From Actinopolymorpha rutila (lineage in GTDB: Bacteria > Actinomycetota > Actinomycetes > Propionibacteriales > Actinopolymorphaceae): 64,000 nucleotides of DNA. Each line of letters opens with the position of its first letter. The first letter of the stretch is position 1. The stretch is taken from assembly GCF_013407855.1 (NCBI RefSeq), contig NZ_JACBZH010000001.1:6692838-6756837 (forward strand), in the 5' to 3' direction. The translations under genes and the position numbers were made by a program. This document shows positions 16,972 to 26,340 of this stretch, in pieces. Below the pieces are notes generated by a model that did not search any database, was not told the origin of the DNA, and worked only from the letters and a program-made list of their open reading frames with translations.

Positions 16972-17435
16972 GTGACCGAACCGTTCGTCAAACGCCGCGC
17001 ACGCGCGACGCCCGGCTCCATCCCGGACGTACTCCGGATGTTCACGAACGAGGTGCGCTTCTACCGCGAGATCGCACCGGTGGTGGGCGTCCGAGTCCCC
17101 GTATGCCTTGAGGCCGAGGTCCAGGCCGACGGCGGCGCCACGTTGCTCGTACTCGAGAACCTCTCCGGCTGGACCCCTGGTGCCGACCCGACCGCGGCAG
17201 CCCGTGCGCTCGCGGGTATGCACGAGCACTGGCAGGGCGTGGCCCACCGACGACCTCGGCGCTGCCGGAGCAGTGGGACGACACGATTGCCGCGTACGGA
17301 ACGTCTGCAGGTCTCGGCGACGCCCTTCCGGCCGCGGTCTGCCAGGCCGTCCTTTCCCTGACGGACACAACACCCGGCTCCGCCCAGGCAGGTGCGTGGG
17401 TGCGGCGAATCGAGGAAGCGATCCGTTGGCTGTGA
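16972..17435 (+). pseudogene. APH-family gene with internal deletion and frame change
   Basis: From GTG 16972 the N-lobe of an APH kinase is intact (VRFYREIAPVVGVRVPVCLE, GATLLVLENLSGW, AARALAGMHEHWQG). At about 17240-17250 the frame changes and the sequence jumps to the C-terminal end: QWDDTIAAYGTSAGL, GAWVRRIEEAIRWL, then TGA at 17433-17435. The ~120 residues that should hold the catalytic HGD...N and metal DW motifs are missing. The product cannot phosphorylate. An internal deletion that left the frame broken is the simplest explanation. Confidence 0.8.
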
Positions 17436-17579
17436 CGAGCGGCGGATTTGGGTCGAACCGGCGACCGGACACCGTTTCGGACGTACTCTGAAATCGCTGT
17501 ATCTGGGTCCGTTCCTGTTGTTCACCGTTCGACGCCACACTTCCCCGCTCCACCGCACATTCGTGGAAGGCAGGCTCTG

Positions 17580-18428
17580 ATGGACCTCCACCAATACGAC
17601 CGCCAGGATCCTCGGCTCGGTCGCCACGTCGAGCACGACGAACGATCGCTGGCCTACGCAGTCGGTGTTCTCCCCCGTTCCGCCATCAAGACCGTCCACT
17701 GGGACAGACGGATCGGCATCCTTGATCAGGGCAACCTCGGGTCTTGCACGGGAAACGCCGGCACCGGCCTCATCGGCACCGACTCCACCGCCCGGCAGGG
17801 CCTGGTGAAGGTCGACATCACCGCGGACGGTGCCGCCGCGTCCCAGGGAACCTTCACCGTGGGTTCGTACCCCCTGGACGAGGACTTCGCCGTACGCCTG
17901 TACTCCCTGGCGAGCCGGCTGGACGAGTTCCCGGGCAACTACCCGCCCGACGACACCGGATCGTCCGGGCTCGGTGTGGCCAAGGCCCTGAAGGCCCTGG
18001 GGTTGGCCACGTCGTACCAGCACGCTTTCAGCCTGAACGCGTTGAACGCCACGCTGCAGACGGCGCCGGTCATGATCGGTATTCCGTGGCTGAACAGCAT
18101 GTTCGAGCCCGACTCCAACGGACTGATCACGGTCGACAAGTCGTCCGGGATCGCCGGTGGTCACGAACTCGAGGTGAACGGGCTGGACGTCGACGCCAAC
18201 ACCTACACCCTCACCAACTCCTGGGGCACCGGGTGGGGAGTCGACGGGGTCGGCTACCTGAAGTCCGCCGACCTGAAGTGGCTGTTGTCCCAGCAGGGCG
18301 ACGTCACCGTCCCGACCTGGGCCCTGGTCACGCCCGACCCGAAGCCGGACCCGGATCCCGGCACCGCGGACGACACCCACCTGTGGGAGGTCGCGAAGCA
18401 GTGGGCGGCCGCGAAGGGCCTGACCTGA
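17580..18428 (+). CDS. Papain-like (C1A) cysteine peptidase without signal or propeptide
   Basis: 282 residues from ATG 17580. The C1 triad is complete: DQGNLGSCTGNAG gives the oxyanion Gln50 and nucleophile Cys56, IAGGHELEVNGLD gives His195, and LTNSWGTGWG gives Asn213. No signal peptide or inhibitor prodomain is seen: Cys56 is only 56 residues from the start, after MDLHQYDRQDPRLGRHVEHD. The C-terminus (PDPKPDPDPGTADDT then a short helix) looks like a linker plus tag. It may act inside the cell or be exported by an unrecognised route. It stands alone and is followed by a hairpin terminator. Confidence 0.9.
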   Translation: MDLHQYDRQDPRLGRHVEHDERSLAYAVGVLPRSAIKTVHWDRRIGILDQGNLGSCTGNAGTGLIGTDSTARQGLVKVDITADGAAASQGTFTVGSYPLDEDFAVRLYSLASRLDEFPGNYPPDDTGSSGLGVAKALKALGLATSYQHAFSLNALNATLQTAPVMIGIPWLNSMFEPDSNGLITVDKSSGIAGGHELEVNGLDVDANTYTLTNSWGTGWGVDGVGYLKSADLKWLLSQQGDVTVPTWALVTPDPKPDPDPGTADDTHLWEVAKQWAAAKGLT

Positions 18429-18434
18429 CAGTAA

Positions 18435-18469
18435 GGGCCCCAGAAGTCAGGAGGTGAACTTCGGGGCCC
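18435..18469 (+). terminator. Intrinsic terminator after the C1 peptidase gene
   Basis: Stem GGGCCCC-AG-AAGT pairs with ACTT-C-GGGGCCC across a loop of about 10 bases, starting 7 bases after the stop codon. One bulge is present. No U-tract follows, as is common in high-GC actinobacteria. Confidence 0.65.
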
Positions 18470-18617
18470 GGATGGCCGGGTGTGGGTTGAGCGCCACCGA
18501 ATACTCACCCCACACCCGGCCCGCGCTTGTTCGAACGTTGGCCGGCAGATCCTCGAACGGCACGCGCGGCTTACAGACGCGGAACTGGTGCGACTCGGTC
18601 AGTAAGTATCACTGGTG

Positions 18618-19532
18618 TCAGGAGCAGAGGTCGTCGGCCACGAAGTCCGTGAGCGGACGGGGAGGCGTACGCGCGATCGACGGTCCCCAGCCGAGCCACA
18701 GCCTCACCTGAGCGGGCCTTCCCGCCCGCGGCTGGTGCGACGGCCCGAACGTGCCCGGCCAGCCCACCGACCCGTCGAAGCCATCGAACCCGTCGAACCC
18801 GTCGAGCTCGTCAAGCTCGCCGAGCGGCGAGCCGGACAACCCGTGCCGGGCCGCCACCAGCAGGACCCGCTGCAGCGCCTGCCCCGCCACCAGCCAGTCG
18901 CGCGGGCAGGCGCTTGACGTGGCGACCGTGGTCAGGACCGCCGGCGTCCAGAGGTCCTCGTACAACGGGGGATACGGGTTGCCGGGCAGTACGTCGTACT
19001 CGCCGCCCAAGCCCCTCACCCCGTCGCGATGTCCGTCGTACGCCCAGCTCAGGGTGGCTCCCTCCGCGGCCGCCGCGTCTTCCAGCTCCTGCCGGATCGC
19101 CTGCGGGATGTGCCGGTCGGCGTACGAACGCCGGCCGGTCCGCGGCCGGTACAGATGGAGGAGGAGTCCGGCCAGACCGACCTCCTCGCCCGGCCCCGGC
19201 CAGACCCGCACCTGCGCGAGGAGCCCCGGCCGACCGGGGTCGGGAAGCAGCTTCGTGGTCGTTCCCCGCGCCAGCGCCGCCGCCGCGACCCTGAGGTTGA
19301 ACACCGCCGCGCCGACTCCGACCATCGCCCGCCGTCCACCGGAGTCCTCGCCGCGCTGCATCTCGCCGCGCTGTATCTCGCCGTTCTGCATCTCGCCGGG
19401 GTCCCGGCTCACGTCGACGGTGTCGCCGCTGAACGCGAACCGCCACGGCCGGGCATCGTGCACCGACGGCGCCAGGATCGCGGCGCGTACGAGCAGTTCG
19501 CGTTCGGTCGGATCGAGTTCACGCACGATCAT
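18618..19532 (-). CDS. Nitroreductase-family protein (Acg/Rv2032-like)
   Basis: 304 residues from ATG 19532 with GAGG upstream. VRAAILAPSVHDARPWRF is the N-terminal FMN-contact segment, MVGVGAAVFNLRVAAAALA the central helix, GRRSYADRHIPQAI the second flavin segment, and RDWLVAGQALQRVLLVAARH a late helix of the Acg-like subfamily. In mycobacteria these belong to the dormancy (DosR) regulon and may hold rather than turn over flavin. Two low-complexity inserts occur: EMQNGEIQRGEMQRGE (about residues 56-71) and DGFDGFDGFDG near the C-terminus, both from short DNA repeats. Function here is unknown. Confidence 0.78.
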   Translation of the reverse strand: MIVRELDPTERELLVRAAILAPSVHDARPWRFAFSGDTVDVSRDPGEMQNGEIQRGEMQRGEDSGGRRAMVGVGAAVFNLRVAAAALARGTTTKLLPDPGRPGLLAQVRVWPGPGEEVGLAGLLLHLYRPRTGRRSYADRHIPQAIRQELEDAAAAEGATLSWAYDGHRDGVRGLGGEYDVLPGNPYPPLYEDLWTPAVLTTVATSSACPRDWLVAGQALQRVLLVAARHGLSGSPLGELDELDGFDGFDGFDGSVGWPGTFGPSHQPRAGRPAQVRLWLGWGPSIARTPPRPLTDFVADDLCS

Positions 19533-19860
19533 GTGGACGCCTCTGGCCGGATGCGCCTTCGACGGACATGACGCCCTCTTTCTGGCAGACCTGATTCGGT
19601 CCATAGAGGATCCCGCTGATCCCTCCGTCCGGGCTGCTACCGATGTCCCCCTTCGGAGTAGTCGAACGTCCCTGACCTCAAGGCCCTTTTCCTCCCCCGC
19701 CGCCCGCGCCGGTGTGCGCCACGTCCGCCTGCGGCGACCGGCGACGGTCCCACGGTCCCGTTCGTCGAACGTCCAGGTTTCGAATTGTTTGTGCGGCTGA
19801 AGTAGGCCCTGCCGTTTATTACGCTTTTCCCATCTGCCGATTGACCCAGCTGCCGACTGA

Positions 19861-21243
19861 ATGGAGTGCCCCATGCCCGGGAGACGTTTCGTGGAGTGGC
19901 AGCAACGCCTGGACGAACTGGTCCGCCGACACGGTGTTCCCGGGGCGTCGCTCGCCGTCCTCGCCGACGGTGACGTGTCGACCGCTGCGTCCGGCGTCCT
20001 GAACGTCGGAACCGGCGTGACGGCGACCCCGGACTCGGTCTTCCAGATCGGCTCCATCACCAAGATCTTCACGACCACCCTGGTGATGCGGCTCGTCGAC
20101 GAACACCAGCTCGACCTCGACCAGAAGGTCGCGGAGCTTCTGCCCGAGTTCCGGCTGGCCGACGCCGACGCGCTCGGCCGGATCACGGTCCGCCATCTGC
20201 TCACCCACACCAGTGGCATTCCGGGCGACCACTTCGTGGACACCGGCCGGGGTGACGACGCGGTGGAGAAGTACGTCGAGACCTGTGCCGACCTCGGGCT
20301 CGTGCACCCGATCGGCTCCCTCATGTCGTACTGCAACACCGGTTTCGTCCTGGCCGGCCGGATCGTCGAACGCCTCACCGGACTGCCGTGGCGGGAGGCG
20401 CTGCGGACCAGGTTGCTCCGGCCCGCGGGTCTGCGCGAGACCACCGCGTTGCCCGAGGAGGCGTTGCGGTTCCGGGTGGCGTACGGCCACGACGTCGACG
20501 GCGACCAGCCACCGACCCTGGTCGCCCGGTGGCAGCTGCCCTCTTCCACCGCGCCGGCGGGAAGCACCCTGTGCGCGACGGCCCGGGACGTGGTCGGCAT
20601 GGCCCGGGTGCATCTGGACGGCGGTCTCGGCGTGAACGGCCGGGAGGTGCTCACCGACGCCTCGGTCGCGGCGATGCGTACCCGCTCGGTGGCCCTGCAC
20701 CGTGGCGCGACAGCGGTGGGTTGGGGCCTCGGCTGGGCGCTGTACGACTGGAACGGGCGCCGGGCGTTCGGCCACGACGGCGGGACGATCGGGCAGTCGT
20801 CGTTCCTGCGGGTGGTGCCGGATGCCGGGGTGGCGATCGCCCTGCTCACCAACGGTGGCCGGGCCGAGGACCTCTACCAGGAACTGTTCGAGGGGCTGCT
20901 CGCGGAGTTCTGCGATCTCGCGCTGCCGCCCCGGCGGACGCCGCCCGACGTGCCGGTCGGGCTCGACCTCACCAAGTACGCCGGGACGTACGCCACCGTC
21001 GGCCGTCACGTCGAGCTCGCCGTCGAGGACCGAGGCCTGGTGGCCAAGGTCAGCGCCACCGACGCGCTGGCGGAGGTGGTGGCCCAGCCGGTCGAGGAGT
21101 ACGTCCTGGTGCCGGTGGAGGAGGACCTCTTCCTCACCCGGGCGGCGGACGCGAGGTCGTGGACGCCGGTGGCGTTCTCGACGTTGGAGGATGGGTCGAG
21201 GTACGCACACCTCGGGCTGCGCGCCCTGCCGAAGGTCAGCTGA
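19861..21243 (+). CDS. Class C beta-lactamase-like serine hydrolase
   Basis: 460 residues from ATG 19861 (ATG 19873 is equally possible). GSITKIF contains the Ser65-x-x-Lys68 pair, SYCNTGFV the Tyr157-x-Asn159 motif and FGHDGGTIGQSSF the His-x-Gly equivalent of KTG. The last ~120 residues form a beta domain (DLTKYAGTYATVGRHVELAV) typical of esterase/peptidase relatives such as D-aminopeptidase. There is no signal peptide, so a cytoplasmic esterase or peptidase is more likely than a true beta-lactamase. It is one of three members of this family in the window. Confidence 0.88.
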   Translation: MECPMPGRRFVEWQQRLDELVRRHGVPGASLAVLADGDVSTAASGVLNVGTGVTATPDSVFQIGSITKIFTTTLVMRLVDEHQLDLDQKVAELLPEFRLADADALGRITVRHLLTHTSGIPGDHFVDTGRGDDAVEKYVETCADLGLVHPIGSLMSYCNTGFVLAGRIVERLTGLPWREALRTRLLRPAGLRETTALPEEALRFRVAYGHDVDGDQPPTLVARWQLPSSTAPAGSTLCATARDVVGMARVHLDGGLGVNGREVLTDASVAAMRTRSVALHRGATAVGWGLGWALYDWNGRRAFGHDGGTIGQSSFLRVVPDAGVAIALLTNGGRAEDLYQELFEGLLAEFCDLALPPRRTPPDVPVGLDLTKYAGTYATVGRHVELAVEDRGLVAKVSATDALAEVVAQPVEEYVLVPVEEDLFLTRAADARSWTPVAFSTLEDGSRYAHLGLRALPKVS

Positions 21244-21367
21244 CTCTCGAGACGGTAGGACCGGCATATCGGCCGTCGACCGGGTGACGCCATCGACGAT
21301 CACCCGCCGGACTCGAAGGGCACCGACGAATTCCCGACCCCGTTGAGCCCGTCGGCAGCAGGCGCGG

Positions 21368-23206
21368 TCAGCCGGCGAGGGCGGCGAGGAGTTGCTCGCC
21401 GTACTTGGCCAGCTTGTTCTCTCCCACCCCGCTGACCTGGGACAGGTCGGCCAGCGTCGTCGGTGGGTCGGCGGCGATCTGCCGTAGCGTCGCGTCGTGG
21501 AACACCACGTACGCCGGGACTCCCTGCTCCTTGGCGGCGGCCGCCCGCCAGGCGCGGAGCCGCTCGAACACCGGCTCGGCGTCGGCGGGCAGCTCGACGG
21601 CCGTGGTGCCCGCGGACCGGGCCTTCGCCGCCCGGGAAGGGGACGTCGGCCGCTCGGGTTCGCGGCGCATCAACACCGTACGACGGCGGCTCAGCACCTC
21701 TGCGCTGCCAGAAGTGAGCACCAGCGTGCCGTAGTCGCCCTCGACCGCGAGCAGTCCCTGGGCGAGCAGTTGCCGCACCACGCCGCGCCATCCGGCCTCG
21801 GACAGCTCGCCGCCGATGCCGAACACGGTGAGCGAGTCGTGGTCGTACTGTTTGACCTTGTCGGTGTGCCGGCCGAGCAGAATGTCGACCGATTGTCCGG
21901 CACCGAACTTCTGATTGCGTTCGCGCTGCAACCGCAGGACGGTCGACAGCAGTTTCTGCGCCGGGACGGTGCCGTCCCAGGACTCCGGCGGAGTGAGGCA
22001 GGTGTCGCAGTTGCCGCACGGCGAGCCGTCCTGGCCGAAGTAACGCAGCAACTGGACCCGGCGGCAGTCGACGGTCTCGCAGAGAGCGAGCATGGCGTCC
22101 AGGTGGGCGGCCAGCACCCGTCGGCGGGCCGGATCGCCGTCGGAGGACTCGATCATCTTGCGCTGTTGGACGACGTCCTGGAGACCGTAGGCCAGCCAGG
22201 CGGTGGACGGCAGCCCGTCCCGGCCGGCGCGGCCGGTCTCCTGGTAGTAGCCCTCGACGGATTTGGGCAGGTCGAGGTGGGCGACGAAGCGTACGTCGGG
22301 CTTGTCGATGCCCATCCCGAAGGCGATGGTGGCCACCATCACCAGACCGTCGTCGCGCAAGAACCGCTGCTGGTTGGTGGCACGGGTGGCCGTGTCCAGG
22401 CCCGCGTGGTAGGGCAACGCGGTAATGCCGTTGCGCACCAGGAACTCGGCGGTCCTGTCGACCGACGCCCGGGACAGGCAGTACACGATGCCGGCGTCCC
22501 CGGAGTGCTCGGTGCGCAGCAGGTCGAGCAGCTGCTTACGCGGCTCCCGCTTCGGCACGATGCGGTACTGGATGTTGGGCCGGTCGAAGCTGGCCACGAA
22601 GTGCCGGGCCGCCGTCAGGTCCAGCCGGGTGGCGATCTCGGCGGCGGTCGAGGTGGTCGCGGTGGCGGTCAGGGCGATCCGGGGTACGTCCGGCCAGCGC
22701 TCATGCAGCATGGACAGCGCCAGGTAGTCGGGGCGGAAGTCGTGCCCCCACTGCGCCACGCAGTGCGCCTCGTCGATGGCGAACAACCCGATGGTGCCAC
22801 GGTCGAGCAGGTTGACGGTCGCCCGAGTGCCCAGTGCCTCGGGCGCCAGGTAGAGCAGGTCGAGCTCCCCCGCGACGAACGCTGCCTCAACCCGGCGACG
22901 TTCGGCCGGGTCCTGCGTCGAGTTGAGGAACCCTGCCCGCGCCCCGACCGCTGTCAACGCGTCAACCTGGTCCTGCATCAACGCGATCAGCGGTGAGACG
23001 ACGACGGCGACACCGGGCCGCACTAGCGCCGGGATCTGGTAGCACAGGGACTTGCCCCCGCCGGTGGGCATCAACACAAGGGCGTCCCCACCGGTGACGA
23101 CATGCTCGATGATCTCTCGCTGCTCGCCCCGGAAAGCGTCGTAGCCGAAGACCCGCCGGAGCACCGCCAGCGGCGATTCGGTCTGCACGTCGGGGAGGGA
23201 GTCCAT
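21368..23206 (-). CDS. recQ: ATP-dependent DNA helicase RecQ
   Basis: 612 residues, normal RecQ length. Walker A MPTGGGKS is at residues 46-53, the DEAH box sits in IDEAHCVAQWGHDFRPDY, and motif VI is in QETGRAGRDGLPS. The zinc-binding cysteines are in CRRVQLLRYFGQDGSPC and CDTC. A winged-helix region and a C-terminal HRDC domain (FERLRAWRAAAAKEQGVPAY) follow. RecQ unwinds DNA 3'-5' in recombination and fork repair. A decayed membrane-protein gene lies 10 bases upstream on the same strand, so recQ may depend on a promoter inside or before it. Confidence 0.97.
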   Translation of the reverse strand: MDSLPDVQTESPLAVLRRVFGYDAFRGEQREIIEHVVTGGDALVLMPTGGGKSLCYQIPALVRPGVAVVVSPLIALMQDQVDALTAVGARAGFLNSTQDPAERRRVEAAFVAGELDLLYLAPEALGTRATVNLLDRGTIGLFAIDEAHCVAQWGHDFRPDYLALSMLHERWPDVPRIALTATATTSTAAEIATRLDLTAARHFVASFDRPNIQYRIVPKREPRKQLLDLLRTEHSGDAGIVYCLSRASVDRTAEFLVRNGITALPYHAGLDTATRATNQQRFLRDDGLVMVATIAFGMGIDKPDVRFVAHLDLPKSVEGYYQETGRAGRDGLPSTAWLAYGLQDVVQQRKMIESSDGDPARRRVLAAHLDAMLALCETVDCRRVQLLRYFGQDGSPCGNCDTCLTPPESWDGTVPAQKLLSTVLRLQRERNQKFGAGQSVDILLGRHTDKVKQYDHDSLTVFGIGGELSEAGWRGVVRQLLAQGLLAVEGDYGTLVLTSGSAEVLSRRRTVLMRREPERPTSPSRAAKARSAGTTAVELPADAEPVFERLRAWRAAAAKEQGVPAYVVFHDATLRQIAADPPTTLADLSQVSGVGENKLAKYGEQLLAALAG

Positions 23207-23216
23207 CCGTCGGAGT

Positions 23217-24244
23217 CTACGGAGCCCGCCGACAGGTCCCGACCGCGACGGGCCCGCTGACCGCTCGCGCCCGAACGGCCCGGGCGAGCAGGCCGAGCAG
23301 CGCGACGGTGACGGCGAACAGCACCGCGACGCCGACCCGTGCGCCGGTCGTCCTCGCCTGCATCGGCCCCCAGGCCAGGCTGTGCCCGAGCAGTGCGCCG
23401 GAGGTCAGGGCCAGCAGGTGTAGGTCGTTCCAGCCGTTCGCGGCCGACCAGCGCCGGACCACCGCCGTCCCGACCGCGACGATCACGAGACTGCCCGCGA
23501 CCGGCGCCCACGCGAGCGGGCCGTGCAGGATCGCGGCGTGCGCGTGCGCCGGCCACGCCAGGACCGCGAGTGCGCCGATCCCGCCAGCCAGGCCGAGACC
23601 GAACGCGGTGACGGACGTGGAGCGCGCGCCGCGGCAGCCATCCGGACCGGACGGCGCCGGCTCACCAGTAACGCGGCCACGACCAGCGCGGCCACCGCGA
23701 CACCGACGGCCAGCAGCAGAGCGGGCGGCGTCGAGTAACCCGGATCACGGGTGCCACGGCCGGCGGCGGTCAGTCCCACGCCCAGACAGAAGACCACGGC
23801 AGTCACCGCGAGGCCCAGCCGGCCCAGTAGCGGGTTACCGCGGCGGTGCGGGAATGCCAGATCGGTGAGTGCGATCGGCACCGTCACGCTCCACACCGCG
23901 TGGTTGAGGAGTTGGACGACGAGGTAGACGCCGTTGACGCCGAGGACCCGAACGCCCCACGCCGGACCGATTCCGTTGTACATCGTCGGGCTGAACAGGC
24001 TCTGCAGCGCGATTCCCTCCTCGACGATCCCGTAAGCCACCCCGAGAAGGGCGATCGCCGGCCATCCGGTGGCGACGCGGCGACGGACGACCTCGCGGGC
24101 TGGCAACGCACCGGCGCCGTAGATCGGGAGCAGGAAGAGGAAACCCACCAGTCCCGTGGCCGTGAAGGGCAGGTCGCCGATGGACAGCTCGGCCACCACG
24201 GAGGCGAGCAGGACGAGCAGCAGTACCGGAGGTGTTCGGGTCAT
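23217..24244 (-). pseudogene. Frameshifted multi-pass membrane protein
   Basis: The N-terminal frame starts at ATG 24244 (MTRTPPVLLLVLLASVVAEL) and codes for about six hydrophobic helices up to LLVSRRRP at about 23655. From there it turns Arg/Ser-rich and ends at 23483. The helical sequence resumes in another frame (FGLGLAGGIGALAVLAWPAH, then GALLGHSLAWGPM) and ends normally at 23217. One indel at about 23640-23660 therefore splits a protein of about 340 residues with 9-10 helices. The family is not recognised. The start touches the breakpoint with the truncated response regulator, so 5' sequence may also be lost. Confidence 0.7.
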
Positions 24245-24247
24245 TCG

Positions 24248-24733
24248 GCCCGGCAACCGGTGGACGTGGTGGTGATGGACCTGCACATGCCGCGTCTGGA
24301 CGGGCCGGCCGCGATCGGGCGACTCCGCGAGGTGGCACCGCTCGCCCGGGTGCTGGTGTTGAGCACGTACCACACCGACGCCGACATCGTGGCCGCCGTC
24401 GAGGCGGGCGCCGCCGGCTACCTGCTCAAGGACGCACAGCGCCCGGAGCTCCTCGCAGCCGTCCGGGCCACCGCCGCCGGTCAGGCTGTGCTGGCACCCC
24501 CGGTGGCCGCGCGCCTGATGGGCCGAGTGCGTCACCCGGAGACGCTGGCGCAGCGGGAGCTGGAACTCCTCACACTGGTAGCGCGCGGCGACACCAACCG
24601 GCAGGCGGCCGCGGCGATGTACGTCAGCGAGGCCACTGTCAAGGCGTGGTTGCAGCTGATCTTCGACAAGCTCGGAGCCCGAGACCGCGCGTCCGCGGTG
24701 GCCGAGGCCTACCGGCGCGGCCTGCTGACCTGA
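24248..24733 (+). pseudogene. 5'-truncated NarL/LuxR-type response regulator
   Basis: The reading frame begins inside the receiver domain at DVVVMDLHMPRLDG (phospho-acceptor Asp) and runs through LLKDAQRPELLAAVRA. The C-terminal LuxR HTH is intact (LVARGDTNRQAAAAMYVSEA, then TVKAWLQLIFDKLGARDRA). The first ~50 residues, with the acidic pocket and first two strands, are missing, and the sequence before 24248 belongs to the oppositely oriented membrane gene. No histidine kinase is adjacent. It could be translated from an internal GTG as a bare DNA-binding fragment, but it is most likely dead. Confidence 0.82.
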
Positions 24734-24809
24734 CCCGGAGATCGGGCCGGTGGCAGTACGGGCGGGCCCGAGGGGGAATCGCCCACGACGGTGCGGTAGT
24801 TCTGTGCAC

Positions 24810-25529
24810 ATGGGCGCAGAAGGGGGTACGACCGAGGAGGCGCGGGCGGAGCGGGCCGCGGCCCGCGTCGATGACCGCGTTGAGGACCGCGGCGAGGGCC
24901 GCTTTGAGGACCGCGTGGAAGCGACCGCCGGCACCGAGCGGCTGGTCTTCTTCTCCGACGCGGTGGTGGCGATCGCCATCACGTTGCTGGCGCTGGACCT
25001 GCACGTGCCTTCCGGGGCGACCAACTCGGCCCTGTGGCGCGACGCTGCAACACACCGTGACGACTACCTCGCGTTCTTCATCAGCTTCGCGGTCATCGGC
25101 AGCCACTGGCTCATGCACCACCGGACCTTCACCTACCTGACCCGTCTCGGCGGCCGTCTGGTCCGCTGGAACATGATGTGGCTGTTGACGATCGCGCTGA
25201 CGCCCTTCGCCACCAGGGTCATCGTCGGCGACGGCGCGTTCGCCTCGCGGTTCATGCTGTACGCGCTCGTGCAGGTGCTGGCGGCGACGTTCTCGCTGCT
25301 GTGCCTGCGGGAGATCGACCGCCACCGGCTGCTCCGTCCCGACGCCGAGGCGGGGGTTGTCGCCCTCGGCTACCGGCGGTTGACGGTGATGCTGGTGGCG
25401 TTCGTGGTCTCGATCCCGCTGGCGTTCGTGACGCAGCTGGCCTACCTGTGCTGGGTGGCGATTCCGTTCGTACTGCGGGCCGAACGCGAGATCGCAGCCC
25501 TCCGCCGAACCCGGCGCCGCCCAGCCTGA
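24810..25529 (+). CDS. TMEM175-family (DUF1211) potassium channel-like protein
   Basis: 239 residues from ATG 24810. FFSDAVVAIAITLLALDLHV is the family hallmark: the FSD motif opens the first pore-lining helix. HRDDYLAFFISFAVIGSHWL is the next conserved helix, and four more follow, giving six. Bacterial TMEM175 proteins form tetrameric K+ leak channels. The first 38 residues are charged and repetitive (DDRVEDRGEGRFEDRVE). The mid-protein helix LLTIALTPFATRVIV fits the family. It is a single gene with no visible regulator. Confidence 0.9.
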   Translation: MGAEGGTTEEARAERAAARVDDRVEDRGEGRFEDRVEATAGTERLVFFSDAVVAIAITLLALDLHVPSGATNSALWRDAATHRDDYLAFFISFAVIGSHWLMHHRTFTYLTRLGGRLVRWNMMWLLTIALTPFATRVIVGDGAFASRFMLYALVQVLAATFSLLCLREIDRHRLLRPDAEAGVVALGYRRLTVMLVAFVVSIPLAFVTQLAYLCWVAIPFVLRAEREIAALRRTRRRPA

Positions 25530-25671
25530 CCTGTCACCTCGGGGCGCCGGGGGCATTCCTCGATCTTCTGTACGGGACGAGGCAGTGAGCGGGTCAAACC
25601 GTCCGATCCTGCGCAAACGTCCCACGTGCTGTACGGTCTCCGGCGGCCGCCGACGCGAACCGTCGCCGGCC

Positions 25672-26270
25672 GTGTCCCTGCGGACCGGCACCGTGAACAC
25701 GACGGCGGTCCCGGTCCGGCTCGGCTGGAATGCCACCGACAACGCCGCGCTGAAGAACGTACATCTCACCGCGCCCACCGCGTTGACGTTCGGGGCCCAC
25801 CACCACGTCCTGGAACCTCACCGCCGAGTTCGGCACCGCCACCACCTGCGCCATGCGCGCCTACGACTACGCCGGCAACTCGGCCTCGAGTTCCACCAGT
25901 GCCACAACCGGTGATCAGGCAGGAGACGCCCACCACCAGGTCCGGGTCCTGGCAGAGCAGGACCTCCACGCACTACCTGGGCGGCGCCTCCTACGGCAGT
26001 TCGTCCGCCGGCGCGAGCCTCACCTGGACGTTCACCGGCGGGTCCGCGGCCTGGGTCGTGTCCCGCGCCAGCGGCTCGGGCAAGGCGTACGTCTATGTGG
26101 ACGGCGTCAACGCGAGTACGGTCGATCTCTACTCGTCGACCGTGATGTACCGCAACGCGATCTGGACTCGAAGCTGGAGCAGCAGCGCCAAGCACAGCGT
26201 GAGGATCGTGGTCGCCGGCACCAGCGGTCGCCCCATCGTCACGACCGACGGACTCGTCTACCTGCCGTGA
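25672..26270 (+). pseudogene. Decayed C-terminal part of a secreted protein
   Basis: A beta-sandwich tail can be followed only across three frames: VSLRTGTVNTTAVPVRLGWN to about 25790, then TSWNLTAEFGTATTCAMRAY to about 25910, then STHYLGGASYGSSSAGASLT and on to IVTTDGLVYLP and a stop. Sequences of this type occur at the C-terminal ends of secreted actinobacterial proteins such as subtilisin-like peptidases. No signal peptide or catalytic domain precedes it. Two frame changes plus the missing 5' end mark it as a pseudogene. The stretch 25530-25671 shows nothing else. Confidence 0.6.
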
Positions 26271-26340
26271 CCTCCGGGGAGCCCGGAGCCCGCACCCGTT
26301 CCCTTTCCTACCGCGGGCGACGTCCTGCGCGGACGCGAAC

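Noticed and set aside
19819..21303. Long minus-strand frame opposite the serine hydrolase
   Set aside because: Antisense shadow; the plus strand has all three catalytic motifs in order.
24871..24925. DDRVEDRGEGRFEDRVE segment considered a coiled coil or repeat domain in the TMEM175 protein
   Set aside because: Only a few imperfect units in a short charged N-terminal tail; probably disordered.
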